Assembly (NCBI GenBank): GCA_017937125.1
Contig: JAGBEH010000002.1
Location: 1-64,000, forward strand
From: Alistipes sp.
GTDB taxonomy: Bacteria; Bacteroidota; Bacteroidia; Bacteroidales; Rikenellaceae
Length of the DNA: 64,000 bases
Direction of reading: 5' to 3'
Shown: piece by piece, positions 54,437 to 62,187 of the stretch
Layout of the letters: every line of letters begins with the position of its first letter
Numbering within the stretch: the stretch's first letter is position 1
Program-made: the position numbers and the translations under genes
Notes under the pieces: generated by a model
The model's input: only the letters and a program-made list of their open reading frames with translations
Told to the model about the DNA's origin: nothing
Databases searched by the model: none

Positions 54437-55731
54437 AGAAAATAAACGTCATAACGCTCGGGTGCGCGAAGAACAGGGTCGATTCGGAACATCTGTCGGC
54501 GCAACTCGCGGCAGCAGGCTACGAAGTGGTGTTCGACAGCGACCGTACGGATGCCAAGACGGTAGTTATAAACACCTGCGGGTTTATCGGCGATGCCAAG
54601 CAGGAGAGTATAGACACTATCCTGAATGCCGTTGCGGCCAAAAATGCGGGACGTATAGAACGGCTGTTCGTAATCGGTTGTTTGAGCGAACGATATGCGG
54701 GCGAGTTGCGTGCGGAGATACCTGAGGTGGATGACTATTTCGGTGCGCGTAATTTCGCGGAGGTGGTCTCTGCGCTCGGTGTCGCATCGCGGTCGGAACT
54801 CGGCACCGAACGACTGCTATCGACGCCCGCGCACTACGCATATCTCAAAATCGCCGAGGGATGCAACTGGAAATGCGGTTACTGCGCAATTCCGCTGATA
54901 CGGGGACCGCACGTATCGGTGCCTATGGAAAAGGTCGTCGAGGAGGCCGAAAAACTCGCGGCGAACGGCGTCAAAGAGTTGATAGTCATTGCGCAGGATA
55001 CCACGTATTACGGGCTCGACCTCTATGGCCGGCGCCGTTTGGCCGAGCTTCTCGAACGTCTTTGCCGCATCGACGGCATAGAGTGGATAAGGCTCCACTA
55101 CGCTTATCCTACGGGGTTTCCCGACGATGTCATCGAGGTTATGGCGCGCGAACCTAAGATATGCAAATATCTCGATATCCCGTTCCAACACATATCCGAT
55201 GCGCAGCTGTCGGCGATGAAACGCCGACATACCAAGGCCGAAGCGTATGCACTTATCGGAAAATTGCGCAGGGCGATGCCCGAAATGGCGTTGCGGACTA
55301 CGCTTATGGTCGGCTATCCGAATGAGACGGAGGCCGATTTCGAGGAGTTGAAGCAGTTCGTGCGCGACGTACGTTTCGAGCGTCTGGGAGTCTTCGCCTA
55401 TTCGGAGGAGGAGGGAACGTATTCGGCCGAGAAGCTGCGCGACAATGTCCCGCAGGAGGTCAAGGAGCGTCGCGTGGACGAACTTATGATGCTGCAAAAC
55501 GGGATTTCGCTGCAACACAACATAGACCGTGTAGGCAGAACGGAGAGGGTTCTTATCGATTCGCGCCAGGGCGATTATTACATAGGGCGTTCGCAGTACG
55601 ATTCGCCCGAAGTGGATCAGGAGATACTCATACCCGCCGACGGCATACGCCTGCGCCGCGGGCATTTTTACGATGTCGCGATAACGGCGGCCGAGGAGTA
55701 CGACCTGTACGGGGAGGTGAAAAGGAAGTGA
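54433..55731 (+). CDS. rimO: Ribosomal protein S12 methylthiotransferase RimO
   Basis: 432 residues. N-terminal UPF0004 domain with cluster cysteines (INVITLGCAKNRVDSE; VINTCGFIGDAK; VIGCLSERY). The radical SAM motif is CNWKCGYCAIP, with KIAEGCNWKCGYC context, and a C-terminal TRAM domain (LIDSRQGDYYIGRSQYDSPE). RimO methylthiolates an Asp of ribosomal protein S12. The SPEVDQEI sequence in the TRAM region distinguishes it from MiaB. Confidence 0.96.
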   Translation: MKKINVITLGCAKNRVDSEHLSAQLAAAGYEVVFDSDRTDAKTVVINTCGFIGDAKQESIDTILNAVAAKNAGRIERLFVIGCLSERYAGELRAEIPEVDDYFGARNFAEVVSALGVASRSELGTERLLSTPAHYAYLKIAEGCNWKCGYCAIPLIRGPHVSVPMEKVVEEAEKLAANGVKELIVIAQDTTYYGLDLYGRRRLAELLERLCRIDGIEWIRLHYAYPTGFPDDVIEVMAREPKICKYLDIPFQHISDAQLSAMKRRHTKAEAYALIGKLRRAMPEMALRTTLMVGYPNETEADFEELKQFVRDVRFERLGVFAYSEEEGTYSAEKLRDNVPQEVKERRVDELMMLQNGISLQHNIDRVGRTERVLIDSRQGDYYIGRSQYDSPEVDQEILIPADGIRLRRGHFYDVAITAAEEYDLYGEVKRK

Positions 55732-55812
55732 CAGAAGCTGCGGCGGATGCGGACGACCGTCGGGATGCGAATTCGTGGACGGTCCCGATTTTTATTTTAC
55801 GAAAAAAAACAT

Positions 55813-55820
55813 TACCTTTG
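55813..55820 (+). promoter_or_regulatory. -7 box of the coiled-coil/zapA unit
   Basis: TACCTTTG, exact TAnnTTTG match, 25 bp before the ATG at 55846; the -33 position is a T run. Confidence 0.6.
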
Positions 55821-55845
55821 ACTGGCTGTATTTTTTTGAGCGGAT

Positions 55846-56139
55846 ATGACAAGTAAAGAGGCGATAGCGAATATCGGGCGACTGGTCGGGCGACTGATCG
55901 AGGAGCATAGGCTCGTGGCGGCTCACCGTGACGAACTGGTGTCCGAATGTACGTCGTTGCGCGAAGAGAACCGTTCGCTCAGGGAGCAGGTGAAACGGCT
56001 CGAGTCGGAACTCGCGCTGATGCAGCTCGGCGAAGGGCTGGCCGGCAACAGCCGCAATCGCGACAAAGCGCGTGCGAGGGTCAATCGCCTTATGCGGGAG
56101 GTGGACCGTTGCATCGCGATAGTCGGCAAAAGAGAGTAG
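55846..56139 (+). CDS. Small coiled-coil protein upstream of zapA
   Basis: 97 residues. A long coiled coil runs from about residue 18 to 62 (DELVSECTSLREENRSLREQ ... VKRLESELALMQLG), followed by a short basic helix (KARARVNRLMREVDRCIAIV). There is no enzyme motif. The zapA start follows after 11 bp, and small coiled-coil genes in this spot are common in Bacteroidota. A role as a division-ring accessory protein beside ZapA, in the manner of ZapB, is inference from size, shape and context. Confidence 0.8.
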   Translation: MTSKEAIANIGRLVGRLIEEHRLVAAHRDELVSECTSLREENRSLREQVKRLESELALMQLGEGLAGNSRNRDKARARVNRLMREVDRCIAIVGKRE

Positions 56140-56150
56140 ACGGGAAGCAT

Positions 56151-56453
56151 ATGGACGGGAAGCAGAATATAAAACTCAATATCGGCGGTAAAAGCTACCA
56201 GCTCGGTATCGATCCGGCCAAGGAGGAGATGTACCGTTTGGCCGAACGGGAAGTCAATGCGCGTGCTTCGCGGTTCGGAAAGGCGAAGGTGGACGGGTTC
56301 GCTATGCAGGACTGTCTGGCTATGTCGGCACTGGAACTCGCTATTTCCAATATAGGTATGTCGCGCAGCCGCGAGGTCGGGAACGAGGACGTACGCGAAC
56401 TCGCCGACATAGCGCAGCGCATAGCCGATTATGTGGATACGCTGAAATTGTAG
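56151..56453 (+). CDS. zapA: Cell division protein ZapA
   Basis: 100 residues from the ATG at 56151; the longer frame overlaps the preceding gene without a signal or family match. IKLNIGGKSYQLGIDPAKEE and the following YRLAEREVNAR match the ZapA head, and the rest is an alpha-helical coil (ALELAISNIGMSRSREV ... IAQRIADYVDTL). ZapA bundles FtsZ filaments at the division site. Confidence 0.9.
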   Translation: MDGKQNIKLNIGGKSYQLGIDPAKEEMYRLAEREVNARASRFGKAKVDGFAMQDCLAMSALELAISNIGMSRSREVGNEDVRELADIAQRIADYVDTLKL

Positions 56454-56456
56454 TCG

Positions 56457-56665
56457 GGGGCAATAACCGAAGCCGTTGCGGCGTTCTGAAAGAAACCGAA
56501 CGTTCTTTACATACGGATTGAGAATCTACCCGCATAGATTCCTTAAGCTTTGCGAAACTGAACACTAATTACATCGAGGCAACTTCGACTTGTCAAAATC
56601 AGGCCTTAACCCCTTGCGGGGTGCGCTGCGCGCGCCGTTGGAAGATTGCGAATGCCCGAAGCCCT
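56457..56665 (+). ncRNA. ssrS: Probable 6S RNA
   Basis: The 315-bp gap between zapA and rny contains no ORF of note. Its ends can pair: GGGCAAT near 56457-56463 with ATTG...GCCC at 56645-56657, and GCGGCG with a CGCGCC segment, around a long middle part with its own small hairpins. A long rod with an open centre fits 6S RNA. 6S RNA downstream of zapA is known in Proteobacteria, and I recall the zapA-rny gap as a site of annotated 6S RNA in Bacteroidales. No exact promoter box was found, so the ends are approximate. Confidence 0.55.
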
Positions 56666-56768
56666 CAACTATGACTTATCGGCAGATTCGTCAAACAAGA
56701 AAAGGGATTTATGCGGTTTTTTATGACATTTTAAGTTTAACTAACAATACACAAACAACCGAACAAAT

Positions 56769-58319
56769 ATGGATATAACCGTTATTTTGGTTGCCTGCAT
56801 CTCGGCCGCGGTCGGAGCGGCGGTCTGTGCGGCGGCGATGAATTTCGTTGCCAAGACGTCGATCCGCAAGCGTCGCGAGGCCGCCATAAAGGAGGCCGAA
56901 GCCGAAGGCGAGATGATAAAGAAGGAGAAACTTCTTCAGGCAAAAGAAAAGTTCATACAACTCAAGAGCGAACACGACCGTCAGGTCAATGAACGCAACC
57001 AGCGTATCGCCCAGAGCGAGCAGCGCGCCAAGCAGATAGAGAACAATCTGCTCAACCAGCAGCGGGACCTCGAGAACAAACAGCGCGAAAACGACCGTCT
57101 GAAGGAACAGATGGAGGCCCAGCTCCAGATTCTGGAGCATAAGAAGGAGGAGGTCGGACAGATGATGAGGGAGCAGAATGCCCGTCTGGAACAGATTTCG
57201 GGAATGAGCTCCGAGGATGCCAAGAATATTCTTATCGAGAATATGAAGGCCGAGGCTAAAGCCGATGCCGCGACATATATCAACGAGACTATCGAGGAGG
57301 CCAAGCTGACGGCGACGAAAGAGGCCAAACGCATTATCGTGGCATCCATACAGCGCGTCGCTACCGAGACTGCCATCGAGAACTCGGTGACGGTATTCAA
57401 CATAGACAGCGATGAGGTCAAAGGCCGCATCATCGGCCGTGAGGGACGCAATATCCGTGCTCTCGAGGCCGCTACGGGCATAGAGATTATCGTGGACGAT
57501 ACGCCCGAAGCCATCATATTGAGCGGTTTCGACCCCGTCCGCCGCGAAATAGCACGTCTTGCCCTGCACCAGCTCGTGACGGACGGCCGCATACACCCCG
57601 CGCGTATCGAGGAGGTCGTGGCCAAGGTGAAAAAGCAGATCGAAGAGGAGATTGTGGAGGTCGGCAAGCGCACTGCGATAGATTTGGGTATTCACGGGTT
57701 GCATCCCGAGTTGATCCGCCTTATCGGTAAGATGAAATACCGTTCGTCCTACGGGCAGAATCTGTTGCAGCACGCGCGCGAAACGGCCAATCTGGCAGGT
57801 ATTATGGCGGCCGAACTGGGACTCAATCCCAAAGCTGCACGGCGTGCGGGCCTTTTGCACGACATAGGCAAGGTGCCCGACGACGAACCCGAACTGCCGC
57901 ACGCAATTATCGGTATGAAGCTGGCCGAGAAGTACAAGGAGAAGCCCGACGTATGCAACGCGATAGGTGCCCACCACGATGAGACGGAGATGACGTCGCT
58001 TATAGCCCCCATAATTCAGGTGTGCGATGCCATTTCGGGCGCACGTCCCGGTGCACGCCGCGAGGTTGTGGAGTCGTATATCAAGCGTCTGAAGGAGATG
58101 GAGGATATCGCGCTGTCGTACCCCGGTGTGGCGAAGACATATGCCATTCAGGCGGGACGCGAATTGCGCGTAATCGTGGGTGCCGACAAATTGTCGGATG
58201 CCGAGTCGGAGAGCCTGTCGCACGATATAGCCAAGAAAATTCAGGATGAGATGACATATCCGGGGCAGGTGAAAATCACGGTTATCCGCGAAACCCGCGC
58301 CGTGTCGTACGCGAAGTAA
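56769..58319 (+). CDS. rny: Ribonuclease Y
   Basis: 516 residues. N-terminal membrane anchor ([20 protein letters not shown]), a long coiled coil (about 30-190), a KH domain ([20 protein letters not shown], with GxxG), and the HD domain [19 protein letters not shown] / LLHDIGK with downstream HHDE. It starts mRNA decay by endonucleolytic cleavage at the membrane. Monocistronic with a strong terminator. Confidence 0.97.
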   Translation: MDITVILVACISAAVGAAVCAAAMNFVAKTSIRKRREAAIKEAEAEGEMIKKEKLLQAKEKFIQLKSEHDRQVNERNQRIAQSEQRAKQIENNLLNQQRDLENKQRENDRLKEQMEAQLQILEHKKEEVGQMMREQNARLEQISGMSSEDAKNILIENMKAEAKADAATYINETIEEAKLTATKEAKRIIVASIQRVATETAIENSVTVFNIDSDEVKGRIIGREGRNIRALEAATGIEIIVDDTPEAIILSGFDPVRREIARLALHQLVTDGRIHPARIEEVVAKVKKQIEEEIVEVGKRTAIDLGIHGLHPELIRLIGKMKYRSSYGQNLLQHARETANLAGIMAAELGLNPKAARRAGLLHDIGKVPDDEPELPHAIIGMKLAEKYKEKPDVCNAIGAHHDETEMTSLIAPIIQVCDAISGARPGARREVVESYIKRLKEMEDIALSYPGVAKTYAIQAGRELRVIVGADKLSDAESESLSHDIAKKIQDEMTYPGQVKITVIRETRAVSYAK

Positions 58320-58338
58320 TCGCAGGCGGTATAACGGA

Positions 58339-58379
58339 ATTTCGGCGTACTCCCGAAAGAGTACGCCGAAATCGTTTTA
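58339..58379 (+). terminator. Rho-independent terminator of rny
   Basis: Perfect 14-bp stem (ATTTCGGCGTACTC, loop CCGAAA, complement) followed by CGTTTTA. Confidence 0.88.
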
Positions 58380-58724
58380 TGGAGGAGCTGTGCCGAAGAG
58401 TAGTCTGCGCCGGCAACGGTATGTGTTCGTAGATAAACTGTTGGCGGATTAATCGGTCTCGGGCAGAGACAGTGTGTCGGATATGTATCGGCGGCGGCTT
58501 CGAAGAGATAGCGTTTTTTGCGGAGCGGTCGTTTTTTGTAAAAGCCGTTTGCGGCGGGAGTGCGGTCGATGATGGGCAGTGGCTGGGCGTAGAACCCGTT
58601 CCATCGTCGCGTGGCTGCCGTCTTTCGAACTCTTGTTTCCCGCATTGAGTTCGGGAGATGCGCGGCCGATAGCCGCGGCTCTGTGCCATATTCTTTTCTC
58701 GGGGCGACGGTATGCCCGAATATG
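58380..58724. other. 345-bp gap between convergent genes, no gene seen
   Basis: Between the rny and fkp terminators. Overlapping minus-strand ORFs (58241-58747) run across the rny terminator and coding end and show no family resemblance. No tRNA or repeat recognised. Confidence 0.5.
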
Positions 58725-58763
58725 AAACAGGGGCGACTGACAATCAAGCAGTCGCCCCTGTTT
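58725..58763 (-). terminator. Terminator of the FKBP-type isomerase gene
   Basis: Perfect 15-bp stem (AAACAGGGGCGACTG, 9-nt loop, complement); the stem ends in TTT on the minus strand, 18 bp past the gene's stop. Confidence 0.8.
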
Positions 58764-58780
58764 ATCTTATTTCTTTCGAA

Positions 58781-59938
58781 TTATTCGGCTGCATTCTCCG
58801 CTGCGGGAGCCTCTTCAGCGGCTTCCTCTTTCGCGGGATCCTCGAAAGGCTTCACGTCTACGATCTCGACGTCGAACTGCAATGCCTCGTTGGGGCCGAT
58901 GTTGCGGCCTGCGCCGCGCGGTCCGTAAGCCATATCCGACGGGATCCACAATGTGATCTTACCGCCTTTGCCTACGAGTTTCATACCCTCGGTCCAACCC
59001 TTGATAACACGGTTGAGGGGGAATTCGGCAACCTTGACGCTCTTAAGCTCGTCGTTCAGACGGGCGAGTCTGTCTTCTTTCTGCTCGTCGGTCAGATCCT
59101 TGTCTTTCTTGAGCTCGGCGATTCTCTCCTCGACATCCTTTACGCGCTGGTAGCTGGAGTCGAAGACTTCGCCGTCTTTCGTCTTGCCTTCATACTTGAC
59201 GACTACGACGTCGCGGTCGTCCGCAGCCTTCAGATTCTCGTCGCCAGCCTTTACGACCTTGTAGAGCAGGCCGCTTTCGGTCTTGTTCACACCGCTCTTT
59301 TTCTCTATCTTTTCGAGCCATTCTGCCGATGCCTTGGCATTCTCGGCGGGGCGTACTACCATAAAGTAGTTCTGGAGATAGGAGTTGATGGCGTCTTCGG
59401 TCATCTTGCCGTTGCCTTCCTGAACGTCGGTGATACCTTTGTCGAGCCAGTGGAGCTGAATGGCGATGCCGCTGTTCTTCACGTTGCTGCCCACGTCGAT
59501 GCCGAATGCGTACGATACGTCATAACGCTCATCCTCGCTTTCGAACATTTCGGGGTCGGCGACGGGATATTCCACCTTCGTCGAATCGCCCTGAGCCAAA
59601 CGGATGCTGTCGGCTTCGGCACGTTTGAGCATTATGGCCTGCGCACGCTCGCCGCGCTTGTTCATAAAGTAGTCGCGCAGGATGTCGATAGCCTCCTCCT
59701 GGGTCTGCTTCGCCTTGTCGAGGGCGGCCGCGTCGAGACCTTTGGTTATGGCTTTGAAGTCGAAGGGAACGTCGGACATCTCGTATTTCATTCCGTAACC
59801 GATGTTCGATCCCAATGCGTAGGAGAGCGTATCGAGCTTCGAAGCGTTGCCTTTCGAGATCAGCCCCTTGCTTCCGCAGGAACCTAAAATTGTTGCGACA
59901 CCAACTGCCGCCGCAACCGATAAAATTACTTTTTTCAT
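58781..59938 (-). CDS. FKBP-type peptidyl-prolyl isomerase with FKBP_N domain
   Basis: 385 residues. The signal is lipoprotein-like (SVAAAVGVATILGSCGSKG, Cys about residue 21). An N-terminal dimerisation domain has two copies of SYALGSNIGYGMK/SYAFGIDVGSNVK. The C-terminal FKBP domain shows VVKYEGKTKDGEVFDSSYQR, VIKGWTEGMKLVGKGGKITL, WIPSDMAYGPRGAG and LQFDVEIVDV. It folds periplasmic proteins. The end is Glu/Ala-rich. Its promoter shares a 25-bp element with pdxB. Confidence 0.94.
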   Translation of the reverse strand: MKKVILSVAAAVGVATILGSCGSKGLISKGNASKLDTLSYALGSNIGYGMKYEMSDVPFDFKAITKGLDAAALDKAKQTQEEAIDILRDYFMNKRGERAQAIMLKRAEADSIRLAQGDSTKVEYPVADPEMFESEDERYDVSYAFGIDVGSNVKNSGIAIQLHWLDKGITDVQEGNGKMTEDAINSYLQNYFMVVRPAENAKASAEWLEKIEKKSGVNKTESGLLYKVVKAGDENLKAADDRDVVVVKYEGKTKDGEVFDSSYQRVKDVEERIAELKKDKDLTDEQKEDRLARLNDELKSVKVAEFPLNRVIKGWTEGMKLVGKGGKITLWIPSDMAYGPRGAGRNIGPNEALQFDVEIVDVKPFEDPAKEEAAEEAPAAENAAE

Positions 59939-59982
59939 TCTGTTTATTGTTTTATGAATCGTATTTGTTCGTGTTTACAGGG

Positions 59983-60025
59983 CAAAGATATATAAAATAA
60001 GGTAACTATATGCAACTTTACACCT
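59983..60025 (-). promoter_or_regulatory. Promoter of the FKBP gene with shared 25-bp upstream element
   Basis: On the minus strand a 25-bp element (60025-60001; AGGTGTAAAGTTG then CATATAGTTACC) is followed by TATCTTTG (59990-59983). The element matches 23 of 25 bases at 62122-62146 upstream of pdxB. TTG lies 22 bp before the -7 box. Confidence 0.75.
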
Positions 60026-60056
60026 CGATTATTTTAAGACGACCGTATGCGCGCCG

Positions 60057-60746
60057 TTATCTGCGTCGGCGGTACGGCACTACGTCCAGCATCTCCACTT
60101 CGTAATAAAGCGTCGTGTTAGGCTCTATGCCGAGTTCCGCGTTGCCGCCCGACCCGTAGCCCAGCTCCGACGGAACCCAGACGCTTACGCGGCCTCCGCT
60201 GCCGACGATCTTCACTATCTCCTGCAAGCCCTTCACGAGGTCGGACAACGCCGAACGCGTGGTGTCCGCACGGTCGTACGACGATTCTATGACCGAACCG
60301 TCCTGCCGCGAAAGCTTATAGCGTATGACTACCGTATCGCGCTGTGTCGCGGCGAGCGTCTGCTGGTCGCCCAGAATATCCACCCGATACGTTACTCCCG
60401 ATTTCGAGCGCACGAACGATCGGTCGTTTTTGGACAGGTCGCTCAGGAACCGCTCCTCGTAGAGCTTGAATTTCTCGTATTTGGCGTAATTCATCTGCCG
60501 CAGGTAATATGTTTTGGCATCGGCCATCGTCATTTTGGCATTGGCCGCATAGACATCGCGTATGGCCGTACATACGGCGTCTATATTGAGCGTCGAGTCC
60601 ATCCGCATCAGATTGTACCCCACGTTCATACCTATTACGTACGACAGCGAGTCCGTTTCCGCCGTCAGTTTCTTACCTCCGCCCTTGTTGCAGGAGACGG
60701 CCGACATCATCAGAATGACCAGAGCGGCCGCAATCGTGTGTTTCAT
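60057..60746 (-). CDS. FKBP-type peptidyl-prolyl isomerase lipoprotein
   Basis: 229 residues from the ATG at 60746, which gives the lipobox MMSAVSC (Cys about 19); the longer frame adds 12 residues and hides the signal. The N-terminal part has one YVIGMNVGYNLMRMD motif. The FKBP domain follows (VIRYKLSRQDGSVIESSYDR; GLQEIVKIVGSGGRVSVWVP; SELGYGSGG), ending in RRRR. Paralogue of the 58781 gene. It follows the ureohydrolase gene by 5 bp, so the two are coupled. Confidence 0.92.
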   Translation of the reverse strand: MKHTIAAALVILMMSAVSCNKGGGKKLTAETDSLSYVIGMNVGYNLMRMDSTLNIDAVCTAIRDVYAANAKMTMADAKTYYLRQMNYAKYEKFKLYEERFLSDLSKNDRSFVRSKSGVTYRVDILGDQQTLAATQRDTVVIRYKLSRQDGSVIESSYDRADTTRSALSDLVKGLQEIVKIVGSGGRVSVWVPSELGYGSGGNAELGIEPNTTLYYEVEMLDVVPYRRRR

Positions 60747-60751
60747 ATACG

Positions 60752-61789
60752 TTATCGGTTCGATTTGAGTGCTATGCCGCACATTTTATACAACATTCGT
60801 GCTCCGACCATCGCATCTATGTGGTCGTCCATTTTCGGTACGACCTCCACGACGTCGAATCCGACTATTTCGCGGCCTGAACGTGCCGCGCAGTCCATCA
60901 TATACACGGCCTCGTTGAATGAAAGGCCTCCTGCGACTGGGGTGCCCGTGTGAGGGCAGTACTCTATCGACAGGGCGTCTATGTCCATACTTATGTATAT
61001 CTTTTGCGGTAGCAGTTCTATGACTTCGGCACAGAGCGATGCCCACGTGCGGCCTTCGAATTTCGCCCGTGCGAACATATCGTCGCCGAACATCTCCACT
61101 CTGTCGGACGAGCGTGCCAGCGCCGCCTCTTCGTCGCAGAAGTCGCGTACGCCGACCTCGACTATCTTGGCCACGCGGGGCATATCGCGCAGTACGTTGA
61201 ACATAATGGACGCGTGGGAGAACTCGAACCCTTCGTATGTGTCGCGCAGGTCGCAATGGGCGTCGAAGTGGAGAATGCCGATGCCTTCGTTCCGCTCTGC
61301 CACGGCGCGTATGATGCCGTAGGAGGTCGAATGGTCGCCGCCGACCAGTCCGACGATTTTGCCTTCGGACAGCCATTTTTCCGCTTGGCGGTATATGCTG
61401 TCGTTCATACGTGCGCTGCCTTCGTTGATGCGCCTTATCTTGCGGGCGAAATATTCCCCCGATGCGTCGCCTCCGTCTTCGAGGTGTTCTATGACTCGCT
61501 CGGCATCGGAACGCAACCTTTGGGAGTTCTCCTGTATGGAGTAGTCTATCTCGGCCGTGGCTATGCCCTTGCGCCACTCATCGGGCGAAACGGGGTCGTA
61601 GAAATCGAGCTGCGTGGAGGCCTCGATTATGGCGTCGGGAGCGTATGCCGAGCCCGCACCGTATGACGAGGTTACGTCCCAGGGTGCGGAGAGCAGCACC
61701 AGACGTGCTTCTTCGGGCGTGAACGGCATACCGAAATAGTTGCCGTTGCCGATGCCGACACCGTTGGGATTGAAAAAGTCGAAAACCAT
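60752..61789 (-). CDS. Ureohydrolase family protein (agmatinase/formimidoylglutamase-like)
   Basis: 345 residues. Manganese-site motifs: VGLVGGDHSTSYG, ILHFDAHCDLRDTY and YISMDIDALSIEYCPHTGTP. These place it in the arginase/agmatinase/formiminoglutamase superfamily; the exact substrate is not certain. First gene of a unit with the FKBP lipoprotein gene. Its likely promoter is TATCTTTG at 61817-61810, the edge of the first 74-bp repeat unit. Confidence 0.9.
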   Translation of the reverse strand: MVFDFFNPNGVGIGNGNYFGMPFTPEEARLVLLSAPWDVTSSYGAGSAYAPDAIIEASTQLDFYDPVSPDEWRKGIATAEIDYSIQENSQRLRSDAERVIEHLEDGGDASGEYFARKIRRINEGSARMNDSIYRQAEKWLSEGKIVGLVGGDHSTSYGIIRAVAERNEGIGILHFDAHCDLRDTYEGFEFSHASIMFNVLRDMPRVAKIVEVGVRDFCDEEAALARSSDRVEMFGDDMFARAKFEGRTWASLCAEVIELLPQKIYISMDIDALSIEYCPHTGTPVAGGLSFNEAVYMMDCAARSGREIVGFDVVEVVPKMDDHIDAMVGARMLYKMCGIALKSNR

Positions 61790-61809
61790 AACAAACTATA
61801 TTATCCGTA

Positions 61810-61841
61810 CAAAGATACGAAAAGTCGAGCGCAGAAACAAG
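61810..61841 (-). promoter_or_regulatory. Promoter of the ureohydrolase gene formed by repeat unit 1
   Basis: On the minus strand: CTTG, 20-bp spacer, TATCTTTG (61817-61810), 20 bp before the ATG at 61789. Unit 2 has a full consensus TTTG-N20-TATCTTTG (-7 box at 61891-61884). Confidence 0.65.
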
Positions 61842-62112
61842 CGTCAGCTTGATTATGCCGAGACGGAGTATCTTCGACAGAGTCAAAGATACGAATAAGC
61901 GAGAGCAATGCCAAATTTATTTGAGCATTGCCGAGCGGGAGTATCTAAAACGTAGTTAAAGATACGAATAAGCGAGGGCAATGCCAAATTTATTCGGATT
62001 TTGTCGGGCTGGAGTATATGATGCGCAAGTCGAAGATACGAAAAGTCGGGTGCAGAGACGGGCGTCAGCCCGATTATGTCGGGACGGAGTATCCCCGACA
62101 ACGTCGAAGACA
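61810..62112 (+). repeat. Array of four 74-bp repeats in B-A-A-B order plus a partial fifth
   Basis: Unit starts are at 61810, 61884, 61957 and 62031, with a partial fifth at 62105; the spacings are 74, 73, 74 and 74. Units begin with CAAAGATACGAA or close variants and contain GGAGTAT about 47 bases in. Units 1 and 4 (type B) have a GTCA-loop hairpin (CAAGC/GCTTG and CGGGC/GCCCG). Units 2 and 3 (type A) share the GCAATGCC...AAATTTATT core with the other loci. The array fills most of the 398-bp gap between the ureohydrolase gene and pdxB. Confidence 0.93.
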
Positions 62113-62121
62113 GTAAAAACA

Positions 62122-62163
62122 AGGTGTAAAGTTGTATATAGTTGCCGAAAATGGTTACATTTG
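62122..62163 (+). promoter_or_regulatory. Promoter of pdxB with shared 25-bp element
   Basis: The 25-bp element (62122-62146) covers the -33 TTG (62132-62134). A 21-bp spacer leads to TACATTTG (62156-62163). An unusually strong Shine-Dalgarno sequence (AGGAG, 62181-62185) precedes the ATG. Confidence 0.75.
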
Positions 62164-62187
62164 CCATTCGGTAAACGAGTAGGAGAA

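Noticed and set aside
58241..58747. Minus-strand ORFs between rny and the FKBP gene
   Set aside because: They cross the rny coding end and its terminator hairpin, so they are shadows or chance.
61810..62112. CRISPR array
   Set aside because: The whole 74-bp unit repeats with no unique spacers, and no cas genes are near.
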